A DNA stretch of 64,000 bases from Arthrobotrys musiformis. Taxonomy: Eukaryota; Ascomycota; Orbiliomycetes; Orbiliales; Orbiliaceae. Below, one piece after another: positions 49,247 to 60,544 of the stretch; position 1 is the first letter of the stretch; the number at the start of each line of letters is the position of its first letter. The position numbers were made by a program, and so were the translations under genes. The notes below the pieces were generated by a model. That model was not told where the DNA came from. It ran no database searches and was given only the letters and a program-made list of their open reading frames with translations. The stretch is taken from contig JAVHJL010000010.1 of the NCBI GenBank assembly GCA_036971715.1, forward strand, positions 1,364,001-1,428,000. The letters are read 5' to 3'.

Positions 49247-51955
49247 TTTCTTCAAGGTCCTTTTGGCCTAAAACTCCGTTCAAGCGTTTGAAGAAGAAGA
49301 ATATAATCGGTTTATCGATTAGTTGACAAATCTCGATTATATCAAAGATGGGGGCGCAGGAGCTCGATGGCTATATGTATAAGTGATACCCTTGCTTGAG
49401 ATTCCGGTATATATTGTGAGATTAAGCCTTTAATTGTTGATCTCGTTGGCCGATGTATGTACTGGCTTATAGAGGAAGATAAAGGCTGCGTAGAGGCCTA
49501 ACAGTCGTATTTATACATAGAGGACGAAGCAGATGAAGACGCCATTGAAACCTCTCTCGTGGGCAAGGCGCATTGTCGAAACCCGACAACGTCAGCCAAA
49601 ACTATTGCAGCCGAATTTTGAACTAAAAGCAAGGAGTTTTCACTAGTCTCGTACCCAGACGTCTAGGCCGCACGAAATTTTAACATGATATCGGTATTGG
49701 TAATCGGGGTGCCTGTGGGGCGCAGTTCGCAGCAGAGCTAGCCGACGGCTATCGAAATAATTACCTAAGAGTAGCATTACCCATCATCAAGACTTCCAAT
49801 CGAAAGAATGCAACTCAAGGTTTTCATCATCAAATTGAATCTCGATAAGGAACGTGGTGTGCAGTGGAGCCATATATATTTCGCTATTTGAAATCGATTT
49901 GTAATTAGTTTCGTTGTCCAATGCTAGATGGATCAAGTCGGCACCATTGGTGTTAATATTGCCGGAAAGCTAAGTGTGTTACCACTCGATCTCTAGTGGG
50001 CCATATCTACAGATCTTAGACGCTTAATAATTCTGCGTCGATAGGAAGTAGATCTAGATCTAAATACATCACTATCGGCTTGGTGTTAGATCACGTATCA
50101 TGTAGTCGTGAAATCTCGAAAGCTCGAAAGTACGCGAACAAGGAGGCCACTCGAACCTCAAGCCCACTCACCCACATGCACATTCACAAGTAACTGAATT
50201 TCTAAAATACAAATCGATCCCGCAAGGATTCCCTCTCAAATTATCTCGTAAACCAAATGCTGCTGCGGATGCTCTCGAGGCCAGATGTGCATCTTAAATG
50301 TTACTTGGTGGCCGTTCTCAGTACCTATACAACATGAATGTTTTCAGTACCAATCAGTTAGTTTCGTTCGATTCTAAGGTTTTTTTGAGAGTACAACATG
50401 GGTACCCACCAGACTCAAAACGCCTGGACGAGAGGCCCTGCTGACTCGAACCGCGAAACGGACTCCAACCAACTGCCAACCGGACTACAGAGCAGCTGAT
50501 TCAGCAGGATTTAAACAATAGTGCGCACGCCCGACCAACAAATGCATAAGCCCTAAACCGAGTGACGTTGGCCTTTGCTAGCCAGCTGCATGAAGTCAAT
50601 TCATGGGCGCCGGGCGACCTGTCTAGAAAAATTAGGTAAACAATACAACTGCAGGGCAGGGGTTGCACACAACGCATTCGCATTTGGATTGTGGTATTCC
50701 TGATTTCTCGTTCGATTCGTTCCTTTCTTTTGCACTGGAGCTGTAGAGATGGTACCATGGTAATTATAACCACCGACAAGACCGGGTATTACTACTAAAT
50801 TGCAACGGTTTCTTCAGGCGATACGTACCGACCCATTTGGTATCATAAGTTTTAATACGAAATACTCGAAGACAAGGAATATTTCCAGATATTGGTTCAA
50901 GGCTAGGAACGAGACCTGGCCAGTTGAAGGGCAAAACAGCCGAGTAGCATGCTAGCATGGCAAAAAATGCACATATATATGTTCATATATATACTGATAC
51001 TCAATCAAACAACAGAATAAATCTATAACCTGGGATTCGAAAAGGTACCTAGAGTTAATTATCCGAGTGCAGCATGTACATGCACACATGAACATGCATA
51101 AATATACACGCGTGTGCAAAGTTTAATAGCAGATATGGATGGGGGCAAACGGGCAACGACAGGTCTAGATCATCAACCTCGCAAGGACACTATAGTAGTT
51201 TCCGTGGTATTTTGATACACCTAAAGGTGATTTGCATGTACATGCTTATACATACTAGTCTAAAGCGAAGTCTCGATCGAAGATAAACGCGGAATTCTTA
51301 TAAAAGAGACGGGGTCTTCCTATGTGTCTAGTAAAAATGAAATTAAACAAAATACGTGGCATTCGAGGTGTATTCTCTCGTCTAAAAACGGGAAGTAACA
51401 TAAGGAGTTGGGGTAAATGAAGGGGAAGGGGTTTCTCGTTGACAAGAGCAAATGCAAAGATACGGACATGAGATAAATGAGATCTAAATTTATAAAGAAG
51501 AAATCGAGAGCTGCTCGAGAGAAAAGAAAGAACTGGTAGACATGCTTGTGGATGAACGATCTATATAAAAGAATATACAATTGAAGAAATTTCAAGAGCT
51601 AGGGGGGGTGCACGGTGTCTAGAAAGCCTAATAGGACGAAGTGGGTATATATCTCATGCTATGCATGGCGGTATAAGGAGAAAATGAATGCGCACCTCCA
51701 AAGCACGAGCTCGCTGCCACGTTACGCAAGGGGACCATGGAGGAACGTGTCAGCAAAAGGGTAAAAATCACATGTTGATGATGTGTGGCTTTGAGACGAT
51801 ATATGTATATGTCAATGGCGGGTCGCAATTGGCTTATTCTGCGTCGTTGTGGTGTAGCCTGGACTCGACGCTAGTTGCGGTGTCTGTGCGGCCGGGATCT
51901 TTTGTATGCGGCGGGGTTTTAGTACGTGGTAACAGGTGGATACCCAAAAACATTT
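49247..51955. other. Intergenic, gene-poor
   Basis: About 2.7 kb without supported coding sequence. It holds copies of the dispersed motifs TCTCGTAAACCA (50244-50255) and GGAACGAGACC (50906-50916), and a tRNA-like stretch near 50430-50500 whose box spacing is wrong for a tRNA. Confidence 0.5.
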
Positions 51956-52387
51956 TTATATACAAGATTGACTCACTAGTGAAGCTGTCGCATGGCGACA
52001 CTCATGCTCATGCTCAGGCTCTGCTTCTTCTCGGGGAGGATTCCTAGGCATTTGGAGCACAGGGTGGCCGCAATTACTACGCTGGAGTTCGATGTCTTCT
52101 GGCAGAATAGCTGGAGGGAACGTAAACAGTCGTCAGCCACCGACACCCAAAATATATATAGTAAAATGCCTTTATACGGTTATATGCATGACGGTGTGGA
52201 TGCGGACGCTGCAAAACTAACCTGAAGGTCCCAGACCGTCCAGGGCCCTAAGACTCCAACGACCCGTTCTGAACCGAAAATAGACCAATAAGACTAGCAA
52301 GCCTAACGCACTGGATACAGCTCTTCCAACGACATCTTTCAAAACCCCCCAACCAAAATCATTGCCGGGAACTTGACCTGACTCCAT
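51956..52387 (-). CDS. Small single-pass membrane protein, 106 aa, two coding exons
   Basis: Not a known family. Coding exons 52387-52222 and 52110-51956 join in frame. The intron (52221-52111) has donor GTTAGT, branch GGCTGACGA and acceptor CTCCAG. The ATG is the first base of an exon: just upstream, TTTAG, a TACTGAC branch and donor GTATGC at 52451 define a 64-nt 5' UTR intron, and a TATATAA box lies near 52540. The product has a short polar N-terminus (MESGQVPGNDFGWG), one membrane span at about residues 21-37 (AVSSALGLLVLLVYF), a basic flank (RFRTGRW) and a C-terminal tail with an acidic/His stretch (EEAEPEHEHEC) and four cysteines. The positive-inside rule would put the tail in the cytosol. 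Three independent signals (TATA box, UTR intron, frame-preserving coding intron) make a real gene likely. Function unknown. Confidence 0.65.
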
Positions 52388-52531
52388 CTAAATTGGAACA
52401 CCATGAGACGTCAGTAATATAGCAACCAAACAAAAACACGCATGTGCATACTTTTACTGCCCAGAACCGCAATTTGACAGAGGGGGGTAATACAACAACA
52501 CAGCCCTTTGTGTGTATTTGATCTGGGCGCT

Positions 52532-52540
52532 TATATAGCT
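52532..52540 (-). promoter_or_regulatory. TATA box of the 106-aa membrane protein gene
   Basis: TATATAAG in - strand orientation, about 80 nt upstream of the predicted 5' UTR intron donor at 52451. Confidence 0.55.
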
Positions 52541-55315
52541 TATGGGTAGCTTTGGCCCCGCGATAGCTTAGTTCCAGGGTAGCCTAGCTTGATGGCTCCG
52601 ATAAAGGTACGTGATATCGAAATATGGAGCAACGGATGATATCGTCTTTGGTCTCTTTGAAGTGAGGAACGGAGAGGGGACAGCGGCCCGAGTTAGGTAG
52701 ATATCTCTGGCGGAAGGGTGCTATATGAGTAGACTTTTGTTCGGCGTGGGAATATATTAATATTGGAATGTTCGGAGCGAGGTGCGATAGAGGCGTTCTG
52801 AACCCATACTACGGTACCAGGTATATATATACAGCTTACTAGGTAGGCCAGCATGTATAGAACCTAGACGTGATACAGTGTCATATCTACTACTTGATAT
52901 TTTCTGGTAGCAACCAAGTTTATCTTTCACTCAAATTCGCGTCCTGGTGTTCTAGGTACGAGACAATCAAATTCGCAAAAAAAAAAGAGAGAGAAGAAGA
53001 AAACGTTATCTGAAACTCCCGGAGTTTGTTCTAAGTTCGGGAAGCTATCGAAATAATATATGGAAACATGCGGGTGTGCGTTACTCGGAAAGCTCGAAAG
53101 CAAGCCTATCCTCCCAAGCAAACCAGATCAAGGGTATACGGCAGCATGCATGGTGGGTTAGAATATCAAATGGGGTCGGTGGCAAGAGTGCGTGTAGTAC
53201 AAGTCGGGATATTCGAGAATTGTTTCAGTATTCTGCTTGGAATCGGAGGATCCCTCTGCAAAGCGTCGTATGCGTTCCATTACCCGTTGTAGCTTTGAGG
53301 TACTCGGGCTCAGGCCAAAGAGGGTGACGTGCCTTGATAATTTTCACCAAACGGCATTTTTTGACCCTTGAATGCGGACGGGTAGGTATTTAACCCCGTG
53401 TCCCATGTTATTCGACGATATGAATGTACGTATAAGATGTCTTGGATTTCAGACCAAACAAAGGCCCCCTTTGTGACGTCTAGGAACGAGACCATGTCAG
53501 ATAAAGAAATGGTAAAAAAAGAAATAAAATCTAGATTCGTTGAGGGAGAGAGGGGCCTACGGCTTGCCTTGCGGGCAGCTACGCCCGTTCTGCTTCTGCA
53601 AAAGATTACACGCAAACACCCAAATGACTGGGATATCGGGTGGGATGGGCATACAGAGATGAGGCAACTGGAATGCATGAATGCAGGTGCTCTGGTTCCG
53701 CCTATGGGTTCGATGGTAGTGCGTCAGCCGTGCTTTCATATATAGTGGTCGGTTCATCTACAACAACGGGCAACTTAACTTGATAACGGGGCATATATTG
53801 CGCATCCCGATGTAGTTCGATATCGCGATGGAGCGGGTGCATGGGTAATCTAAAAGCCCTGGGACCAGTGTGGGAACGGCATATCAGTTTTGATCTTGAG
53901 GTAGAGGGCGGTGCCATGAAGGAAGTCTACCCCATATATGCATATGTATGTGGATTGATGAATTGAGTAAAAATGTGAGATTCCCGATGCACTACTAATT
54001 AATTTAGTGTGACATTTCGCCTTTGCAATGATTGGCAATTTTTTTTGTTTTTTTATGGCTCCGCTAACAGGGGAGTGTTACCACGGGCGAGGCAAACTTC
54101 AGAGGAAACAGGGCTTTGGATACTAATATAGCGGTAAGAACGTAACATTTCCTTTGTCTTGTTCTTTTCTTTTCCCTCCTCCCCCTCCCCCCATCCCAAA
54201 AAAAAGAAAAAGAAAAACCTTGCTAGAGGCGGAACGGCAAGGATGTGGGCTAGTTTCGAGATCTCGAGATAGGTGACTGAGCATAGGAGAGCTAGAGGCC
54301 GAATGGGATTTCTTTCCTTGTCAAGCTCCTGGCACGCATATGTGTATATATCTTAATTTGGCGAGCTCGCCTTACCCTCTTGAACCCTTCGCGGCTTCTT
54401 TGTGTGGTGAATAGTATGTAAATGCGGATCGGGAGCACTATTTTGCGACCGATCTTGATTGCCTTAGACCGGCCTTCATACGCACGTTTACACCCACTCG
54501 AGTACTGGGAACTGGCTTGCATGGGGCACCCAAGAAAAGGTACTTATTCTAAGAGCTCCGTTCCCCAAATTTCTTCTGCAAACGAGTCGCGAGAGGAACT
54601 GATCTAAACTATCGTAAATAAAATGTTACAACTAAAATCAAACATAAGAGATTTAGTTAGTCATGACATTAATATATTGATAGTGTGGTTGAAGTTCGAG
54701 TTGCGAGGCTGGCGCAGCCCTACGATATACACCCTTTCATTAAATCCTTGTGTCATGTGCGCGTGTGTTGCTATTTGTTGCAAGATGCTTAGCCTCATGG
54801 CCTGAAATCGTAATTAATTATAATGGAGCATGTGGTGTACCTCGAGGTCCGCGTCGGTGGTCGATATTGATCAAAAAATATTAAAATCGAAATCAGAATT
54901 ATATAAGTTTGTAGAGATTAGAACTTTTGACGTTAGGTCCACAACAAAGTTTCCAACTCTTTGTGACGGTATGATGGGCCTGCAGACTACAAGAGCGCTG
55001 AAGACGAAGCAGCCTCTTTGATTCGAATTCCACTCGAGTTTGGACCAACGTTACCTTGCAACATGTACACCAAAACTAGAAGTCCACTGTACTTGTACAC
55101 ACGCGCGCGACGGAAGGAAAAGCTCGGAGCTTTGGGAATTGGAAATGATCGTTTTGGGGGTACCAGCTGGACCATCCTGGGTGAGGCTGGGAACGAGACC
55201 AGTACCAGCCATTTCTACCGCTTTTCGTGCGTGTGCACTGCGACGTACTCTGGCACATATGCATGTGTCCAGGATATATATCGATAGCTGCGATGCCAGA
55301 TTTTATTGTAGTAGA

Positions 55316-55350
55316 TACACACACACACACATATATATATACATACAGAC
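55316..55350. repeat. AC then AT dinucleotide microsatellite
   Basis: Run of AC units passing directly into AT units, followed by ACATACAG. Non-coding. Confidence 0.9.
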
Positions 55351-56162
55351 GCGGGTTTTCAAGCGAAAGTTTGAGTTCATGAATTCATAATCTCATTTTT
55401 AATGTATCTGGTTTTTTTCTTTCTCTTCTTTAAAAAAAATATATATAACAGCTACACCAAACTTTTTGAGGCCGGGCTGATAGGTGGCCGGTGCTTGAGC
55501 ACCCCAACCAATCCTTAGGCTCGTGAATTTCTTTCTGGCCACCTAAGGAGTTCTGCTTGTATATCAAATTTTAGCTGTTGTAGCTAACCGTGCGTAAGTT
55601 TATAAAACTGTTGGTTTAAATTGGGGTATGTTATAACTAAGCTCTCCCTTTGCGGGTGCGAGGCTATATATAAGAAAATTCGAAACATTATACAAACTTT
55701 CGGGGGTTGTGCTGATGCAGAAATGAAGCCCCTCTAGAAACGAGACAGAAGATCTAGATTTAGATACTGTTGATAACAGGGCCCCTACTCTCAGCCCCAA
55801 ACAAGTTCTCGCCCTTTCTATGGAATTAATACAACCGAATACCTACTATATAAATTTGTTTCGTAAACCAAATATTGTTCCGTAAGCCAGTTACTGCGGT
55901 TGGTTATAGAACAGCCAGCGAAACTGTGGCGAAGCGTGACAGGTCGGCTTTGCCATCATATAGGATCTAGATCCAACAAAGTTGGGAGGGTCCGGAGGAC
56001 TTTTTGCTCCTGTCCCCATGTTGTTTAGTTAACCCAAATATGAAATTCCATATATACATATTGTCTCCTGCGCAGGACTGCCCTCTGCCTCGTCTCAAGG
56101 CTACATATACGTAGCTTGTGTGATCTGGGAAATGGTGTATATGCTCCAGGGCCCGTCAACCT

Positions 56163-56170
56163 ATATATAG
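56163..56170 (+). promoter_or_regulatory. Candidate TATA box of secreted protein gene A
   Basis: TATATATA about 175 bp upstream of the ATG at 56345, in an otherwise mixed sequence; the best TATA match in the proximal region. Confidence 0.45.
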
Positions 56171-56344
56171 CGAAATAATACACCATATACCCAGGCCTAG
56201 CTTGGAACTGGGCTTCGCACACAAAAACCTCTTCGAACGCAAATCTATTCCGGACGATATATCGTTTTAAGTAAGCCTCTCTTTAATATATTCCCTCTAT
56301 CTCAGAGGGTGTCCCTGAGCAAGGGACAAATCTTTGCTTGTCAA

Positions 56345-57484
56345 ATGCGATTTTTTAGACTTGCTTTACTTTTCGCCTTTTCTACTTCAGAGGCGTTAAC
56401 CGTACCGCCCTCACGAGAAAGCCGGGCAATATCGCCACTAAATCAAACGCTTTCGCAGGGTAATCAGGTATGGCAAGTCAACCAAACGATCCCAAGTGTG
56501 CCCTCGCCCTTACGCTCCGCGACCGACAAGATGGAAGGGGAGTCTTTAGATTTGGCGACAGCCGATCTACCGGAACCGGACCCGGATATCTCGGTGAATC
56601 TATCCGTCGAGCCAGATAAAGAGCAAAAGGAACCGCGAGGGATTACAAGTCAATCATTTTATACCTGGACTGTCGTGTGTCCCAACTACCGCTGGGTGAT
56701 GCGGAGTATGCCACCGGACCCGGAAAGCTATCCTAAAATTGGAGGGAACTACCGGCCCGACCCTTTACCATGGCCGGGCGATCCTGTGTCGTCGGCTCCC
56801 ACTACTAGTCAATTCGTATGGGGCGAGAAAAACTGTCGGGGGTGCAGATGCAGCGATGGCGGGGAGATAATCTTGGCCTGGGGACCAACCCTGCCCAAGA
56901 ATGCGCCCGTAGGTAACTGTAGATCGCTATATGCCCTCCCGAAATGCAAACTTTGGTTTGGTAAGGACTGGTACTTTTGTAGCCTAGTATAAGATCGACC
57001 ATTGAGGCTAACGGTTCGGCGTTCAATATTTTCAGGATGTCGGTGTGAGGTTACTATGCATCAACCCGGAATCGACCCCGGAAATTCTATAGAAGAGTAC
57101 CAGAATGCGCTCAACGATATACCCTTTTTCGTTAAAGCCCAAAATCCCGCATGGCGGTGGAATCCGATGGGTGATTTTTCCATGTCCTGGAGAAGAATGG
57201 GGTCAGAGGGCGGGGGTAATTCTGATAAGGGGGCTATGCACGAGGAAAATCTAGCTCCGGGAGAAAAAGAGCGATATTATTTGGAAGGTCCGAATGAGGG
57301 AGATTCTCTGGAAAGGGACCTAAAGTTGCTTAGAGGATCACTTTCAGGGATTGGAGGGAATCTAGGTGGTATCGGATCCGGGTCTCGTCTGTCCTGGAAG
57401 CGATCTGAAACGGGTGAAGAGGGCACTAGGAATGTCTTGCAGGAAAACCATGAGCATCGAGCTCATGACGACTCCGAAAAATAG
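56345..57484 (+). CDS. Secreted eight-cysteine protein, copy A
   Basis: Exons 56345-56960 and 57036-57484 join to 354 aa; the intron has donor GTAAGG, branch GGCTAACGG and acceptor TTTTCAG. The ATG chosen is the first true one and opens a classical signal peptide (MRFFRLALLFAFSTSEA). Next is a linker with potential N-glycosylation sites (NQT three times over, counting NQTL and NQTI; also NLS), then a region shared with copy B: FYTWTVVCPNYRWVMRSMPPDP, SYPKIGGNYRPDP, NCRGCRC, and a C-x8-C-x5-C-x-C block interrupted by the intron (PKCKLWFG/CRCEVTMHQPG). After it, NALNDIPFFVKAQNPAWRWNP and a Gly/Ser/Glu-rich low-complexity tail. Eight cysteines follow the signal peptide, all matched in copy B, suggesting four disulfides. 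I recognise no named family; effector-like or surface roles are guesses. No membrane span after the signal. Confidence 0.82.
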
Positions 57485-57946
57485 CTCAAGAAAGCTAGCT
57501 GCGTACCTGGTCTCGTTCCCATGTGTACCCGCATGTGACGGAATTAATTCGGAGCCGAAGAAAAAAGCGAGCGAAGGACGGTTAGCTGTATACCTAAAAT
57601 GGAGGCAAAGTTGGCCTATAGGGCCCGGGGGTATATACGTGCTGCGGCTGCCTTCTTTCAGCAGCTATAAGAGGGATATTGTCTCGATGCAATGAGCATG
57701 CTTTATAGCCCGTTATACTGTATATCTAAGTTCGCTTTCTCGACTTTGCAATTGCGCAACTGGAACGCTGTCTTCATATATATATATAATTATCGCGTGT
57801 ATGTTTCCACGTCGTCGAATTCATATTTATGTTTATTGGACTCAAGTTTCGTTAAGTTTGCACCTCTCCCTCTGTTCTTGTGCTTCTGGAACAGGAAACG
57901 CTAGTAGCCTGATTGCACGAAACTAGGATAGCAGCAATCATGGTCA

Positions 57947-57962
57947 GTCTGGGTACCCAGAC
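57947..57962. repeat. 16-bp perfect palindrome (GTCTGGGTACCCAGAC)
   Basis: Perfectly self-complementary. Its right half, GTACCCAGACG, recurs at 49651-49661 next to a CTCGT motif. Confidence 0.85.
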
Positions 57963-59908
57963 GCCGTGAAGGGATGACTAGTACTCATTTTTACTCAAAG
58001 GTTGTAATAATGAAGGAGGTTTCTACCTTCCGTGCATTCTGGAGAAGGTTGATGCCTTTCCGAACCGGCTTGCGTTTTACCCGTAACATCGAGGCCATAC
58101 TGCCACCACCTTGCCCTGAATCTAGACGGCCGAGCATCTGAACCCCACTTCCAGGTGCGGGCTGGGACGACGCGTATTATGTGCAATCAATCAATTGGGG
58201 CTTCTCCTTATGGAAAATTAGAAAAGCAAAAGAGGGCTGGAAGGGAGCTCGAGGCTATGCCCCGCCACACGGGTGGTGCCATAGGCCTGCCTCTTGCTCC
58301 GTCACAAGGTTGATACAAAATCTACCGGGTATATGAGTGCGCAAGTTCTATTCAGGCAAACTCGGAAGGTTTCGTCAGTAGCCGTTTGGTAGCCACCCCG
58401 TGGATTTGGTGTGGGAGTCATGCTAGAGGCTACCAGGAAAAAGGTAGTGTGCCACAAGACCTCCAGCGCTCCAAATCAAGACAATCCTTTATTTCTTCTT
58501 GAGGAAGGGAAAATGGTTGCCAATAATACCCAGGTGAGCAAACAAGATTGGAATTTTCCGGCGGCTGCTAGGAAATCGAGAGTACAAAATTTGAAAGCTT
58601 TCACCAAATGGCAAACAATATACTTTTTGCGGAGGACTCGCACTATCTTGCAGATGAAGTTCTGGCTACGGCTACAAGCTGTCAAGCATTTTGGTTGCGA
58701 GGGGCTTGACAGAGGGACCGACTGGTGGCTTCCCGTATTTGCTTTTCTGTATTCTGATGGTACGGCATATATGTGAACCCGACGACAAGATCAACCCTGG
58801 ATTCATTTCTACATGGGTCCTTCGCTCGATCCATAGAGTGCCGATCTGGTAATATCCTGCATTACTCGAATCGATTTCAGTTGTTTGCTTCAAGCTTCCG
58901 GGCACGTACATACTCTAACTGTTGGTGGTAGTCTCCGAGATCTTCAAATATGTCAAAAATGGCTCGAGATAATACACTCGAGTTTATTCCGATCTAGGCC
59001 AAACCTAGGGAGGCTATGTCATGTAGTTGCGAGGCTATCAATACTTAAATTTTTCAGCCTTATGAACCCACATGGTCATTATTGCGATTTCGTATTATTT
59101 TTAGGTGAGTTTATTATGTTATACAACGTTTCGCCTTGCCTGTGTGTCATGTTGCATGTTGTGTGTTGCTACCCGTTGGAAAATAGCTAAGTATTGTACC
59201 TGGCTTCGAGCCCGATGAAATGTAGGCAAATACCGATATGCATATACTTACTTACTTACTTAGCTTGGTATTCGAGAAAAGCTTGGTATATGTATATGCA
59301 TGTTTGAATTGGGGTTGAAAGGTAGGCAACGTATGTGCAACAACCAACTGAATCGTGAAGAAACATCTCGTAAATGCTTCGGTTTTCGCATGCGCACCCG
59401 TGCCATAGACGGGTCACTTTCGAGGTGGCCATACTATTGCGCTTCCAAGTTTTACTGAATTTAAATGTATCTTAATTCTGCCGACGGTTAAACCCTCCGA
59501 ACTCCCTAATTCTAGATATTATATTCTCAGGCCTGCAGACTAGTCTGCGGTGATGTTGCAATCCAGGGATCTGGACATTAACAATAACTTTGCTAAGCTT
59601 CCCTTCAGCTAGTATATTCAATGGCAAAGCTCACAAACCTCTAGGCAGTAAGGCTTAGGTTGCGCCGACGTGCCTTACCAGTCCCGGCACTCTTTGTAAT
59701 TTGACCAAACCTTTGCCCGAAGCCTTTGATGCATCTATGAGTCCGTGGATTGTCGGAGCCTATAAATCGAAAACTACATCCAGCTATACTATTGATCCTG
59801 TAGGCGGGGGTAGGCGTGTATCAACCATTTGTCGTCCAAGGTGCTTATTTTGTCGGTTTCATTATATTACTTATTGCTAAGTTGGCTTCCGATTCAAATT
59901 CTGGACTC

Positions 59909-59931
59909 TTATTTATTTATTTATTTATTAT
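59909..59931. repeat. TTTA tetranucleotide microsatellite
   Basis: About five TTTA units in AT-rich non-coding DNA. Confidence 0.85.
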
Positions 59932-60544
59932 TTCTTTTCTCGTTAGGTTTCGTTTCAAGCGGTACTTGGATGCTACAACTTCAGAAGGTATTGTCCAAAA
60001 TTTTGACTAAATTTTCATATGTTGCATATGCGACTATGATTGAGCACCAAGCCACAGCCCTCTGATTCGTGGGTTCCTGCGGTAAAGATGCTACGGTTGA
60101 TGTGAATAACTAAGACAGTCAATGGAGCTAGCTGTGATGTGGTGAAACGTCGACGTCGCGAATTAGTTTCGAGATGGAAAACTAACAACAAAACGAATCA
60201 TGCGCTGTGCCGCGGTGCAAATGCTGTTATAGTTTAGCCTTGGCATCAAACGTCTATAAGCAGAGGTACCCTCGAATCCAGAGGCGGAGGTTATAGTTTA
60301 TCTATGGATATGTAGGCATGATCGGCGCAGTACATAAATCTACAGCCAGCAGACAGAATTCCTACTATATTAATATTACCCGCTCCCAATTCTATCGCAT
60401 GCGCTCGATCTTGAGTGCACTTCATATCTTACAATTTAGATTCTAAGAATAAACAACTTCGTTGCGAACCCATAGTCGGAATTGTTCCACCTCATACCCC
60501 CCTTTGATAACTCTATGGACCTGTACTCTAGTGTTGCTTCTAAA

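Larger units (their letters stand above)
52541..56344. other. Gene-poor tract upstream of secreted protein gene A
   Basis: About 3.8 kb without supported genes. It contains GGAACGAGACC motifs (53483-53493, 55190-55200), a TCGTAAACCAAAT motif (55861-55873) and an AC/AT microsatellite (55316-55350). Open frames such as 53437-53745 lack family features. Confidence 0.5.
57485..60544. other. Gene-poor DNA between the two secreted-protein paralogues
   Basis: About 3 kb with no supported gene. It includes a 16-bp palindrome (57947-57962), ACTT and TTTA microsatellites near 59245-59265 and 59909-59931, and copies of the GGTCTCGTTCC motif (57509-57519) and GTACCTGG. A 121-codon frame at 58411-58776 has no recognisable features. 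I see no third paralogue or remnant of one. Confidence 0.5.

Noticed and set aside
50420..50505. tRNA-like stretch on the - strand with a GGTTCGAGTC box
   Set aside because: The distance to the only A-box-like sequence is too short and the T-stem halves do not pair, so it cannot fold as a tRNA.
53437..53745. 102-codon + strand frame
   Set aside because: No recognisable features, no splice signals, and it spans a dispersed repeat motif.
58411..58776. 121-codon + strand frame between the secreted paralogues
   Set aside because: No signal peptide, cysteine pattern or similarity to the neighbours; starts at a GTG with only an internal ATG.
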